A DNA stretch of 7,509 nt from Acidobacteriota bacterium (GCA_017860075.1 JAFNAH010000131.1:1-7509); one strand, 5' to 3'. Positions 1-6,373 are shown, counted from the first letter of the stretch. The notes: generated by a model from the letters alone, not told the origin. Program-made: numbers and translations.

Positions 1-217
1 GGATCACAAGGGTTGGGTGTGGCCGGCTTTCGAAGAGCGATCGTTCGAGGCTTACCGGGCCTACTATGAGTTCGTGCCAAAAGGGAACTGGACCGTCGAA
101 TATACGGTTCGGTTGAACGCAGAGGGAACCTTCCAAATGCCGCAGACCCGGGTCGAGGCGATGTATGCCCCCGAAATGTTCGGCGAGATTCCCAACGAGC
201 CCTTCAGAGTGCGATGA
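1..217 (+). CDS. Alpha-2-macroglobulin family protein, C-terminal end (5' truncated by window)
   Basis: This is the final 71 codons of a gene that enters from the left; the codon frame begins at base 2 and ends at a TGA (215-217). The tail contains an F-Q-M-P-Q-T-R-V-E-A-M-Y-A-P-E-M-F-G-E stretch. That is the very conserved end of bacterial alpha-2-macroglobulins (E. coli YfhM type), where the receptor-binding-like domain closes the protein. Such proteins are usually 1,500-1,900 residues, so well over 90% of the gene lies outside. They are periplasmic, usually lipid-anchored, and trap attacking proteases. Whether this copy has the thioester CxEQ motif cannot be seen. The next gene is pbpC, the standard partner of this family, which supports the call. 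A GTG at 17 is only an internal codon, since the frame is open to the window edge. Confidence 0.88.
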   Translation, partial: DHKGWVWPAFEERSFEAYRAYYEFVPKGNWTVEYTVRLNAEGTFQMPQTRVEAMYAPEMFGEIPNEPFRVR

Positions 218-298
218 ACGCAGGTCCGGTCTGTCGAACCTGTCTCGAAACTCTATGGAGCGGGCCATCAGCCCTTGGATCCTGTTCATGGACGCAAA

Positions 299-421
299 CC
301 CGGGGCTTCGCCCCGGGCTGGTATAAGAGCGCGCCTTCGGCGCTTCGCTCTAAATGGTGATTTGAATGTGGTCCCGAGAGCCGGAGGCCCGATTCATACC
401 AGCCTGGCGCAACGCGCCAGG
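299..421. repeat. Paired inverted hairpin element (REP/BIME- or MITE-like) between A2M and pbpC
   Basis: The element has two similar units in opposite orientation. Unit 1 is a perfect 8-bp hairpin (299-306 with 310-317, loop TTC) followed by CTGGTAT (318-324). Unit 2, read on the minus strand, is a perfect 8-bp hairpin (414-421 with 403-410) followed by the same CTGGTAT (402-396). The two CTGGTAT/ATACCAG heptamers can pair with each other, making a closing stem around a multi-branched interior. That interior holds another hairpin, in which AGAGCG (326-331) pairs with CGCTCT (346-351) around CGCC-TTC-GGCG. A hairpin plus conserved tail, in head-to-head pairs between genes, is typical of REP/BIME-type repeats. 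No transposase is present, and copy number in the genome cannot be judged here. It has no T-run, so it is not a classical intrinsic terminator. Confidence 0.6.
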
Positions 422-455
422 TGAAGGAATGGCAAGGCTCCCAAGGGCTGAAGGC

Positions 456-481
456 CCGTCTCATAGTTGGTTTTGAGACGG
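456..481 (+). promoter_or_regulatory. Hairpin over the pbpC translation start
   Basis: CCGTCTCA (456-463) pairs perfectly with TGAGACGG (474-481), leaving a 10-nt loop. The first possible pbpC start codon, TTG at 467, lies in this loop, and a second TTG (473) lies at the loop/stem border. A competing 7-bp pairing, AGTTGGT (465-471) with ACCAACT (496-502), overlaps it. In mRNA these could alternate and affect start access. The structure is seen in the sequence; a regulatory role is only inferred. Confidence 0.3.
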
Positions 482-2698
482 CCTCATCAGACTGGGACCA
501 ACTCGTCGAGAAAGGCAGGAATTACGCATCGGCATCGAGTCCTGGCAGGTGTTGCGGTCCTTGTCGCAACAGGCGGCATCCTGAGTGTCTTGGGCTTCCT
601 GAGCCTCACGCCGGCCCGCATCCCTTCGTTTGCGGAGGTCCGTGGAGCCTTCGCCGCCTCCGAGGCGCTGCTGCTCGACCGGCACGGCCGCGTGATCCAT
701 GAGATGCGGGTGGATCCCAGGATGCGGAGGCTGCAGTGGGTTCCGCTCGAGGAAATCTCGCCTGCGCTGAGATCGGCTATCCTGCGGGCCGAGGATCGCA
801 GGTTCTCCAGCCACCATGGGGTCGACTGGAGATCGATGGCTGGAGCCTTGTTGGCATCTGCGAGCCCTGGCAGCCGGCGTGGCGCCAGCACGATCACCAT
901 GCAGGTTGCATCCCAGGTCAGCCGTGAACTGGAACCTCGCGGGGGACGTCGCTCGCTTTATCAGAAATTGCTCCAGATCCGCGCAGCCCTCGCGATGGAG
1001 CGCAGCTGGACAAAATCACAGATCCTGGAGGCGTACCTTAATTTCGTCACCTTCCGTGGAGAACTGCAGGGCGTGGCAGCAGCTGCGACCAGCCTGTTCG
1101 ACAGGCGACCACACGGTCTCAATCAGATCCAGTCCCTTGTTCTGGCTTCGCTGATCCGGGCACCCAATGCCGGCATCCCGGAGGTTGCGGCGAGAGCCAG
1201 GGCCCTTGCGTCCGGCCTGGGCTGGACCGGCGAGATGGAATATATCGACAACTGCGCCCGTGAGACCTTGCTGCACCGCTATTCGATCAGGCATGAGGCT
1301 TCCCTGGCGCCTCATGTCGCGATGCAGCTTTTCAGAAATACCGGAGCGGGCAAGACTCCTCGCAGAGGAGAAATCGACACCACGCTGGACGCCGACCTTC
1401 AGCGATACGCGCTCGAGTCGCTCCGGCACCACATCATGGCGGTGGCTCCGCAAAATGTCCGTGACGGCGCACTCCTTGCAGTCGAGAACCAAACAGGCGA
1501 TGTCCTCGCATACGTCGGCAATCCCGGCGAGGTCTCCAGTGCACGTTTTGTCGACGGAGTCAGGGCCCTGAGGCAGGCGGGCTCTACTCTCAAGCCCTTT
1601 CTCTATGGCGCAGCGTTCGACCGGCGAATCCTGACGCCGGCCTCTCTCATCGATGACAGCGCGCTGGACATACCGGTCCCCGGCGGCGTCTACCGGCCGC
1701 GCAACTACGACGACGAATTCCATGGCCTTGTCAGTGTGCGGACAGCGCTCGCCTCTTCGCTGAACGTCCCGGCCGTGAAGACACTGAACCTGGTGGGCGT
1801 GGACAACCTGGTCGGCATGCTGTGGAGACTTGGATTCGAGGAGCTCCGCTCCCCCGATTTCTACGGACCTTCGCTCGCGTTGGGATCCGCTGACATCACC
1901 CTCTGGGACCTCGTGAACGCGTATCGGGCACTGGCAAACGGCGGAACTTGGGGGAGCATGAGGCTTGTCTTCGAAGAGGAACTTGCTCAACCGCGCCGTG
2001 TGCTTACGCCTGCTGCTGCCTTCCTGCTTTCGGACATACTCTCGGACCGCGAAAGCCGCAGCCGCACTTTCAGCCTCGAGAGCCCGTTGTCCACAAGGTT
2101 CTGGACGGCCGTGAAGACCGGCACGAGCAAGGATATGCGTGATAACTGGTGCGTGGGCTACTCCGACCGCTATACGGTCGGCGTGTGGGTGGGCAATTTC
2201 TCGGGCGAGCCTATGTGGAACGTCAGCGGTGTGACCGGGGCTGCGCCGGTTTGGCTGGAAGTCATGAACTGGCTCCATCGCGGCACCGTGAGCGTTCCTC
2301 CGGCACCGCCCGAGGGGGTGGTGTCAAAGGCGGTAGAGCTGGCCGATTTCGGGCGGGTCCGCAAGGAGTGGTTCGTGCAGGGGACCGAAGCGGCGCGTGT
2401 TGGCGCCGCCTCCGCTCACCCGCGCTTCCGGATCAGCTATCCGGCCCCCGGCACGGTCATCGCCCTGGACCCTGATATCCCCGCAGCATCGCAGAGGGTT
2501 TTCTTTGAGGCGGAGCCGGGTGGAGGCGATCTGCGGTGGCTGCTCAACGGTGAGCCGGTTGGGTCGGCAAATTCGCTGGTACTCTGGTCTCCCCTCAAGG
2601 GCAGACATCACCTTGCCCTGGTTGATCGGGAGGAACAGATCCTGGATTCCGTGGAGTTCGAGGTGCGGGGCAATTCTGCCCCGGTCACGGAACGGTAG
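467..2698 (+). CDS. pbpC: Penicillin-binding protein 1C (bifunctional glycosyltransferase/transpeptidase)
   Basis: This 743-residue class A PBP polymerises glycan strands and cross-links peptides on the outer face of the inner membrane. A basic N-terminus (1-25) precedes one membrane anchor (about 26-48). The GT51 domain (about 65-240) carries catalytic E109 in the EDRRF...HHGVDW motif and the GASTITMQ motif (139-146). The transpeptidase domain (about 300-605) has the nucleophile motif STLK (S373, K376), SLN (431-433) and KTGT (550-553). A BiPBP_C domain (about 652-735) closes it; that tail and the A2M neighbour distinguish PBP1C from PBP1A. Length fits the family (E. coli PbpC is 770). All active-site motifs are intact. 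The start is uncertain: an in-frame TAG (464-466) blocks extension, no ATG or GTG precedes the membrane segment, and only TTG at 467 or 473 is available. No clear Shine-Dalgarno is visible. It is probably co-transcribed with the epimerase 22 nt downstream. Confidence 0.95.
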   Translation: MVLRRPHQTGTNSSRKAGITHRHRVLAGVAVLVATGGILSVLGFLSLTPARIPSFAEVRGAFAASEALLLDRHGRVIHEMRVDPRMRRLQWVPLEEISPALRSAILRAEDRRFSSHHGVDWRSMAGALLASASPGSRRGASTITMQVASQVSRELEPRGGRRSLYQKLLQIRAALAMERSWTKSQILEAYLNFVTFRGELQGVAAAATSLFDRRPHGLNQIQSLVLASLIRAPNAGIPEVAARARALASGLGWTGEMEYIDNCARETLLHRYSIRHEASLAPHVAMQLFRNTGAGKTPRRGEIDTTLDADLQRYALESLRHHIMAVAPQNVRDGALLAVENQTGDVLAYVGNPGEVSSARFVDGVRALRQAGSTLKPFLYGAAFDRRILTPASLIDDSALDIPVPGGVYRPRNYDDEFHGLVSVRTALASSLNVPAVKTLNLVGVDNLVGMLWRLGFEELRSPDFYGPSLALGSADITLWDLVNAYRALANGGTWGSMRLVFEEELAQPRRVLTPAAAFLLSDILSDRESRSRTFSLESPLSTRFWTAVKTGTSKDMRDNWCVGYSDRYTVGVWVGNFSGEPMWNVSGVTGAAPVWLEVMNWLHRGTVSVPPAPPEGVVSKAVELADFGRVRKEWFVQGTEAARVGAASAHPRFRISYPAPGTVIALDPDIPAASQRVFFEAEPGGGDLRWLLNGEPVGSANSLVLWSPLKGRHHLALVDREEQILDSVEFEVRGNSAPVTER

Positions 2699-2709
2699 GG
2701 CGGGACTCG

Positions 2710-2715
2710 AAAGGA
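2710..2715 (+). promoter_or_regulatory. Ribosome binding site of the dipeptide epimerase
   Basis: AAAGGA ends 5 nt before the ATG at 2721. It decides that start over the much longer open frame, which reaches back to 2397 inside pbpC. The product from 2721 also begins exactly with a twin-arginine signal, which supports the choice. Confidence 0.6.
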
Positions 2716-2720
2716 CCTGC

Positions 2721-3872
2721 ATGAAACGGCGCGAATGGCTCAGGAGAACGAGCTCGGCAGCAGCGCTCACCCTTGGAGGCGGGGTTACGGCCATGACACA
2801 AGAGAAGCCCGGCAAGAAGACAACGACAGCTGCGACTCTGCAAACCGAGGTCATGCGCCTCAAGCTGCGACATACGTGGACCACCGTCATGTCCTCCAGC
2901 GATTACCGCGAGAATCTATTCGTCCGCCTCCGTTGCGGAGATGTCACCGGTCGCGGTGAGGGGGCCCCGATCGTTCGCTATCACGAGAATGCAGACAGCG
3001 CGCGGCGTGCCTTGGAATCAGTATCACAGCTGGTAGCGGCCACGGACCCCTGGCACTTTGAGAAGCTCATGTCGGAGGTGTTCCGTCGGATCTCCGGCGA
3101 ATACGCTGCCAAGGCAGCCCTCGATATTTCGCTCATGGATATGGCGGGCCGGCGTCTCGGCGTGCCGCTCTACAGGTATTTTGGACTGGATCCTGACGAT
3201 ACACCTGTGACGACCTATTCCATCGGCATTGATACCCCGGAGATGACGAGACAGAAGGTCCGCGAAGCCGAGCAGTTCCCGGTCCTCAAGATCAAGGTCG
3301 GCCTGCAGTCGGATGAGGAGACAATCGCCAGTGTACGCAGCGTGACGAAGAAACCGCTGCGGGTCGACGCAAACGAAGGATGGAAGGACAAAGAGGAGGC
3401 CGTGCGCAAGATCAACTGGCTGGAAACCCAGGGTGTGGAATTCGTGGAGCAGCCGATGCCGGCCTCGATGCTGGAAGAAACACGCTGGGTACGGAGCAAA
3501 GTGCACCTTCCGATCATCGCGGACGAGGCTTGCCTGCACCCCACGGATATTCCGCGGCTGGTGAACTCCTACGATGGGGTAAATATCAAACTGATGAAGT
3601 GCGGCGGGATGCTGGAGGCTTTTCGGATGATCCAGATTGCCAGGTCGCTCGGAATGAAGACCATGCTCGGTTGCATGATCGAAAGCTCGATCGGTGTGAC
3701 CGCCGCCGCCCACCTCTCGCCGCTGGTTGATTATGCGGACCTCGACGGGAATCTGCTGATCGCGAACGACCCGTTCTCCGGAGTGCGAGTGGAAAAAGGA
3801 AAACTCATCCTGCCCGATGGCCCGGGCCTGGGTGTCATGCGGGCGGCAGACGCGCATGTCGGTGGGGAATGA
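2721..3872 (+). CDS. Dipeptide (L-Ala-D/L-Glu) epimerase, enolase superfamily, with Tat signal
   Basis: The 383-residue product belongs to the muconate-lactonizing subgroup of the enolase superfamily. Homologues YcjG (E. coli) and YkfB (B. subtilis) epimerise the Glu residue of L-Ala-D-Glu from murein peptides. The capping domain spans about 40-160 and the barrel about 165-370. Visible catalytic residues are the K190-I-K192 base pair, metal ligands D216 (DANEGW), E243 (VEQPM) and D268 (ADE), and the second-face lysine K290 (NIKLMKCGG). D340-L-D342 matches the DxD that binds the dipeptide's ammonium group in AEE enzymes and is the best evidence for the substrate. The N-terminus, KRREWLRR followed by a short Ala/Leu/Gly-rich stretch ending VTA (about residue 24), is a good twin-arginine signal. 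The enzyme is therefore probably exported, unlike the cytoplasmic models. It lies 22 nt after pbpC, likely in one operon. Other dipeptide or N-acyl-amino-acid substrates remain possible. Confidence 0.88.
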   Translation: MKRREWLRRTSSAAALTLGGGVTAMTQEKPGKKTTTAATLQTEVMRLKLRHTWTTVMSSSDYRENLFVRLRCGDVTGRGEGAPIVRYHENADSARRALESVSQLVAATDPWHFEKLMSEVFRRISGEYAAKAALDISLMDMAGRRLGVPLYRYFGLDPDDTPVTTYSIGIDTPEMTRQKVREAEQFPVLKIKVGLQSDEETIASVRSVTKKPLRVDANEGWKDKEEAVRKINWLETQGVEFVEQPMPASMLEETRWVRSKVHLPIIADEACLHPTDIPRLVNSYDGVNIKLMKCGGMLEAFRMIQIARSLGMKTMLGCMIESSIGVTAAAHLSPLVDYADLDGNLLIANDPFSGVRVEKGKLILPDGPGLGVMRAADAHVGGE

Positions 3873-3923
3873 GTTCAATCCGCATCGCCACACCGTGAGC
3901 ACCGCGATACAAGGGTTGGTCCA

Positions 3924-4109
3924 CTTAGACTTGGACTTAGACCTGGACCTGGACCTGGACGTGGACCTGGACGAAAGGGTTCTGCTGCCGCCCAAATCTT
4001 CCGGAGGATGCCTGATACCCACGCGCGAGATAGCCGCAGTCCCTACACCTGCGGCTGTCCAGAGAGCATCAGTCCAGGTCCACGTCCAGGTCCAAGCCTG
4101 AGTCCAAGT
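3924..4109. repeat. Long inverted repeat built of tandem hexamers (CCTGGA-type arms)
   Basis: The left arm is eight hexamers at 3924-3971: CTTAGA, CTTGGA, CTTAGA, three CCTGGA, CGTGGA, CCTGGA. The right arm (4072-4109), read on the minus strand, is CTTGGA, CTCAGG, CTTGGA, CCTGGA, CGTGGA, CCTGGA. Aligned from the inner ends, the arms match well once one hexamer is treated as an insertion or deletion. The order 'CCTGGA-CGTGGA-CCTGGA' is shared and in mirror position. The about 99-nt loop (3973-4071) contains a separate hairpin. Because the period is a multiple of three, the arms read as Leu-Asp or Trp-Thr/Ser-Arg dipeptide repeats in open frames, but these have no gene-like features. Function is unknown; cruciform-forming intergenic repeat or miniature mobile element are both possible. 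Confidence 0.75.
4032..4056. repeat. Hairpin in the loop of the hexamer inverted repeat
   Basis: AGCCGCAG (4032-4039) and CTGCGGCT (4049-4056) are perfect 8-bp complements with a 9-nt loop (4040-4048). There is no T-run after it on either strand, so a classical terminator is unlikely. Confidence 0.55.
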
Positions 4110-4171
4110 TGAGGTCGATGAGAGCAACCTGATTTGAAGGCCTGAGAAACCGCGAGCAATGAACTCTCTGC

Positions 4172-4201
4172 TTGGTTTCAAGGCTGATTAGGGTGTATAT
4201 A
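4172..4201 (+). promoter_or_regulatory. Possible sigma70-like promoter for the PilZ gene
   Basis: TTGGTT (4172-4177) and TATATA (4196-4201) are separated by 18 nt in a locally AT-richer patch, about 97 nt before the PilZ start. The match is only moderate and the promoter consensus of this organism is unknown. The long leader has no other recognisable element. The wider gene-free stretch 3873-4297 otherwise holds only the inverted repeat. Confidence 0.25.
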
Positions 4202-4297
4202 TTCGACATAGTGTTCAGTGCATAAAGATGCAGCGGGAGGTTTCACGACAGGGAAATTTCCGATAACGCCCCGGGACGAAATGTCGATCTGAACGAT

Positions 4298-4627
4298 ATG
4301 GAGTATCGGCGGGACCCGCGATTTCTGGCCAATCAGCCGGTATCTGTAACCGATCTGGAAAGTTCCTCGCCTCCACAACACGGAGAGCTCGCAGATTTCT
4401 CTAACCTCGGTGTACGCCTGCTGGTGCCGTGCAGGCTCTCTCCCGGCACGGCAGTGAAGGTGCAGTGGGCCGGAACACTTCTGCTGGGTGAAGTGATCTA
4501 CTGCAATCAAGCCGAGGGAGGATTTCACGCGGGCCTGCGGTTGGAGGATGCCCTCTACGACACGGATGCCCTGGCCGCAATGGTGGTTGAGCGGCCTGCG
4601 CGTCTGCGCAATTCGTTGAGCGGGTAG
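4298..4627 (+). CDS. PilZ domain protein
   Basis: This 109-residue protein is a stand-alone PilZ domain. It begins MEYRRDPRF, giving the RRxxR c-di-GMP-binding motif at residues 4-8. The second half of the site reads as ADFSNLGVRL (about 32-41), matching the D/NxSxxGxxL pattern. A VQWAGTLLLGEV strand and the GFHAGLRLED strand (about 75-84) complete the barrel; the last 25 residues are a helical tail. Both ligand motifs are complete, so binding of cyclic di-GMP is expected, but no output domain is present to show its target. The start is the only ATG in frame after a TAA at 4223; no good Shine-Dalgarno precedes it (the nearby sequence is GAACGAT). It converges with the AAA+ gene on the other strand, with 101 nt between them. 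Neighbouring genes do not point to a particular pathway such as motility or polysaccharide. Confidence 0.85.
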   Translation: MEYRRDPRFLANQPVSVTDLESSSPPQHGELADFSNLGVRLLVPCRLSPGTAVKVQWAGTLLLGEVIYCNQAEGGFHAGLRLEDALYDTDALAAMVVERPARLRNSLSG

Positions 4628-4728
4628 CTTTCTCTTATTCGGGCGCAGTTGCCTGGTCCATGCGGTACTTGTTCTGCCTCGCCGCAGCGGGGTACAGGAT
4701 AGCTTTTCCCATCGAACAGCACGGCGGG

Positions 4729-5421
4729 TTAGCGGGATTCTCTGGGCGAAGCGCGCAGAGCGCGGTCATAGGCCCACGAGCGGATATGGTCGACCTGCTC
4801 CCGCATGGTCTTTGAGAGCGGGATCACGTTCAGTGCGGCCTTATGGATGTCGTCAAAGGTCAGCTCTCTCTCTTCCAGGCGAACCGCCGTCAGTGCCGAA
4901 ACCACGCACTGCTCTATTTCCGCACCCGTCCATCCCTGCGTGATCTTCCGGAGGCGGTGGATCTGCAGGCCGTCCGGATCGATGCCGCGCCTCTTCAGGT
5001 GTATGCTGAAGATCTCGCTCCGCTCGACCTCGGTCGGCAGGTCGATGAAGAAAAGCTCGTCGAACCGCCCTTTGCGTATCATTTCGGCGGGCAAAAGATC
5101 GATGCGGTTCGCCGTGGCTGCGACAAAAAGGCCACGCGCCTTCTCCTGCATCCAGGTGAGGAAGAAAGCGAAGATTCGCCCCAGGTAAGCGCTCGCGTCA
5201 CCTGTGGTCTGCCCGGTCAAGCCCATCTCGATCTCATCGAACCAGACCACCGCGGGGGCCATCGCTTCGAGCGTCCGGCACGCATCGGCAAACGCGGCAT
5301 CCGGGTTGCCGTGCCTGCCGGAGAAAACTTCGATCATATCGACACGGTAGAGCGGCAGGCTGAAGCAGGAGGCGATCGCCTTGACGGACAGGCTCTTACC
5401 GCATCCGGACACACCCATCAC
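4729..5421 (-). CDS. Ycf46-type AAA+ ATPase, C-terminal AAA core (fragment of a broken gene)
   Basis: These 230 residues hold most of an AAA+ module: Walker A GVSGCGKS (3-10), Walker B VVWFDEIE with D62-E63, sensor 1 in ATAN (N105), the RKGRFDE arginine-finger region (116-122), a sensor-2-like GWTGAEIEQ (163-171), and the PLSKTM...WA..RA tail of the Ycf46 family. The family is widespread in cyanobacteria, plastids and other bacteria, with poorly defined roles. The open frame starts only two residues before Walker A (GTG 5421 or ATG 5418) with no Shine-Dalgarno. It therefore lacks the beta-1 strand and preceding helix that an AAA+ fold needs. The missing N-terminal half lies directly upstream in another frame (5396-6202), overlapping by 26 nt. 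This is best read as half of one gene damaged by an out-of-frame deletion, or as a sequencing/assembly error. Alone it is unlikely to be active. Confidence 0.85.
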   Translation of the reverse strand: MMGVSGCGKSLSVKAIASCFSLPLYRVDMIEVFSGRHGNPDAAFADACRTLEAMAPAVVWFDEIEMGLTGQTTGDASAYLGRIFAFFLTWMQEKARGLFVAATANRIDLLPAEMIRKGRFDELFFIDLPTEVERSEIFSIHLKRRGIDPDGLQIHRLRKITQGWTGAEIEQCVVSALTAVRLEERELTFDDIHKAALNVIPLSKTMREQVDHIRSWAYDRALRASPRESR

Positions 5422-6202
5422 GAGTCAGCCACGTCTTGAGGTATTCGAGCCCGCCCACGTGGCCGATTTCAGTTCCGTCGGCGACGTACTGCACCAGGCC
5501 GGACTTGTTCACGAGCAGCTTCTTCTCCTCGAGCAGCCGGGGCAGCGCATCGAAATCAAGCGCTGAGCCGCCTGAGAGAGCGCGTCGCAGGGCGTGGCGG
5601 GCCTCGTCGAGTGTCAGGCCCTGCAGAGCGCGTGCCATGGCGAAGAGAGTCTCGTCGCGCCGGTCGATTTTGAATCCCTTTCCGGTCAGGCCTTCGCTCT
5701 CCAGGCGAAGGAACTCGATTAGCTCAGGAAGATCCGGCGCTCCCAGCATCATGAATGCGATCTGGCGGTCGATTTCCTCCGGGATCACCCGGATAGGCGA
5801 AGTGACGATCACGAACTTGCCCGTATCCATGCAGAGCTCGTAAATGTCCCGCAGGCGCCGCCGCACTTCGGAATCGTTCCGGATGAACTCGTGGAAATCC
5901 TTCAACTGAAAAAGTGCCGGCGACTTGTACTGGGCGATAAAGTCGAGCAGGGCGCGGGGGCTGAGAGGCGACGATTCGCCATCAGCAGGGGTCGGCGGGC
6001 AGAGTCCTTCGGTGAGGCTCCAGGTCCAGACCGGAATGGGCTTCCGGAACAGCTTCCCCGCCGCAAGGTTCAGGAGCTGGCGGATCCTCGCCTCTTCAGG
6101 AGATTGAATATAGATGAGAGGCCGGCCGCCCTGAATCAGCTCTGTGAGTGAGGCGAAGGCACGGCTGGATGCCTGGGCCTGTGCTGTCATGCTATTTGTC
6201 AT
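5396..6202 (-). CDS. Ycf46-type AAA+ ATPase, N-terminal domain (fragment of a broken gene)
   Basis: These 268 residues are the N-terminal domain of the Ycf46 family. Visible family landmarks are LIYIQSPEEARI (29-40), VWTWSLTEGL (58-67), YKSPALFQLKDFHEFI (92-107), the FVIVTSPIRVIPEEID segment (130-145), GLTLDEARHALRRAL (195-209) and LLEEKKLLVNKSGLVQYV (223-240). GHVGGLEYLKTWLTR (247-261) follows, which normally leads straight into the AAA module. After R261 the frame runs out of register: the last seven residues are read from the Walker A region in the wrong frame and end at TAA (5396-5398). An intact protein would be roughly 515 residues. ATG at 6202 was chosen; ATG at 6190 is an alternative, and neither has a strong Shine-Dalgarno. 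The start lies 200 nt from the divergent sensor kinase gene. The domain resembles a P-loop-like fold without a Walker A of its own, so ATPase activity would depend on the lost connection. Confidence 0.85.
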   Translation of the reverse strand: MTNSMTAQAQASSRAFASLTELIQGGRPLIYIQSPEEARIRQLLNLAAGKLFRKPIPVWTWSLTEGLCPPTPADGESSPLSPRALLDFIAQYKSPALFQLKDFHEFIRNDSEVRRRLRDIYELCMDTGKFVIVTSPIRVIPEEIDRQIAFMMLGAPDLPELIEFLRLESEGLTGKGFKIDRRDETLFAMARALQGLTLDEARHALRRALSGGSALDFDALPRLLEEKKLLVNKSGLVQYVADGTEIGHVGGLEYLKTWLTRDGCVRMR

Positions 6203-6343
6203 CGTTGCCGAATGTTACATGAAATCGGCATCAATTTCAGTCGGGACGTGCGACCCCCGACCTCCCGCATCGTTTACAGGCTTCATCCGGAAGCGGAATG
6301 GCTCACGGCCGGAAGTTGCAGCCCAAGATCGCAGGGCGCACTG

Positions 6344-6373
6344 CTGAGACAAAAGTGGTAGAATTTTGCTCAG
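6344..6373. promoter_or_regulatory. Inverted repeat with -10-like hexamer upstream of the sensor kinase
   Basis: CTGAG-A-CAAAA (6344-6354) is mirrored by TTTTG-CTCAG (6364-6373), a 10-bp inverted repeat with one extra base. TAGAAT (6359-6364), close to a -10 consensus, sits at its centre, 38 nt before the kinase ATG. No convincing -35 is seen. It could be an operator over a promoter, but this is inferred. The rest of the 6203-6402 spacer shows nothing recognisable. Confidence 0.25.

Noticed and set aside
204..464. 86-codon minus-strand open frame in the A2M-pbpC spacer
   Set aside because: It reads through the hairpin repeat, has no ribosome binding site and resembles no known family.
1016..2278. 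420-codon minus-strand open frame inside pbpC
   Set aside because: It is an antisense shadow of a high-GC gene whose plus-strand frame has all PBP catalytic motifs.
2397..2720. Long N-terminal extension of the epimerase frame into pbpC
   Set aside because: The extension is out-of-frame pbpC sequence. The ATG at 2721 has a good Shine-Dalgarno and begins a Tat signal.
3924..3971. Tandem hexamers as a CRISPR-like array
   Set aside because: The units are contiguous 6-mers with no spacers, and the second block is inverted.
3817..4101. Plus-strand open frame with a Leu-Asp repeat run
   Set aside because: It overlaps the end of the epimerase, has no ribosome binding site, and its repeat comes only from the hexamer arms, whose period of six keeps every frame open.
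3024..4181. 385-codon minus-strand open frame
   Set aside because: It runs antisense through the well-supported epimerase and the hexamer repeat, giving Ser-Arg/Trp-Thr repeats, with no recognisable domain.
4628..4728. Bidirectional terminator between the convergent PilZ and AAA+ genes
   Set aside because: Only a weak 6-bp stem with one G:U (CCTCGC...GCGGGG) is visible and no T-run follows on either strand.
5396..5421. Programmed frameshift or translational coupling joining the two Ycf46 halves
   Set aside because: No slippery heptamer or Shine-Dalgarno is seen, and a simple frame change would still leave out the beta-1 strand and helix before Walker A.
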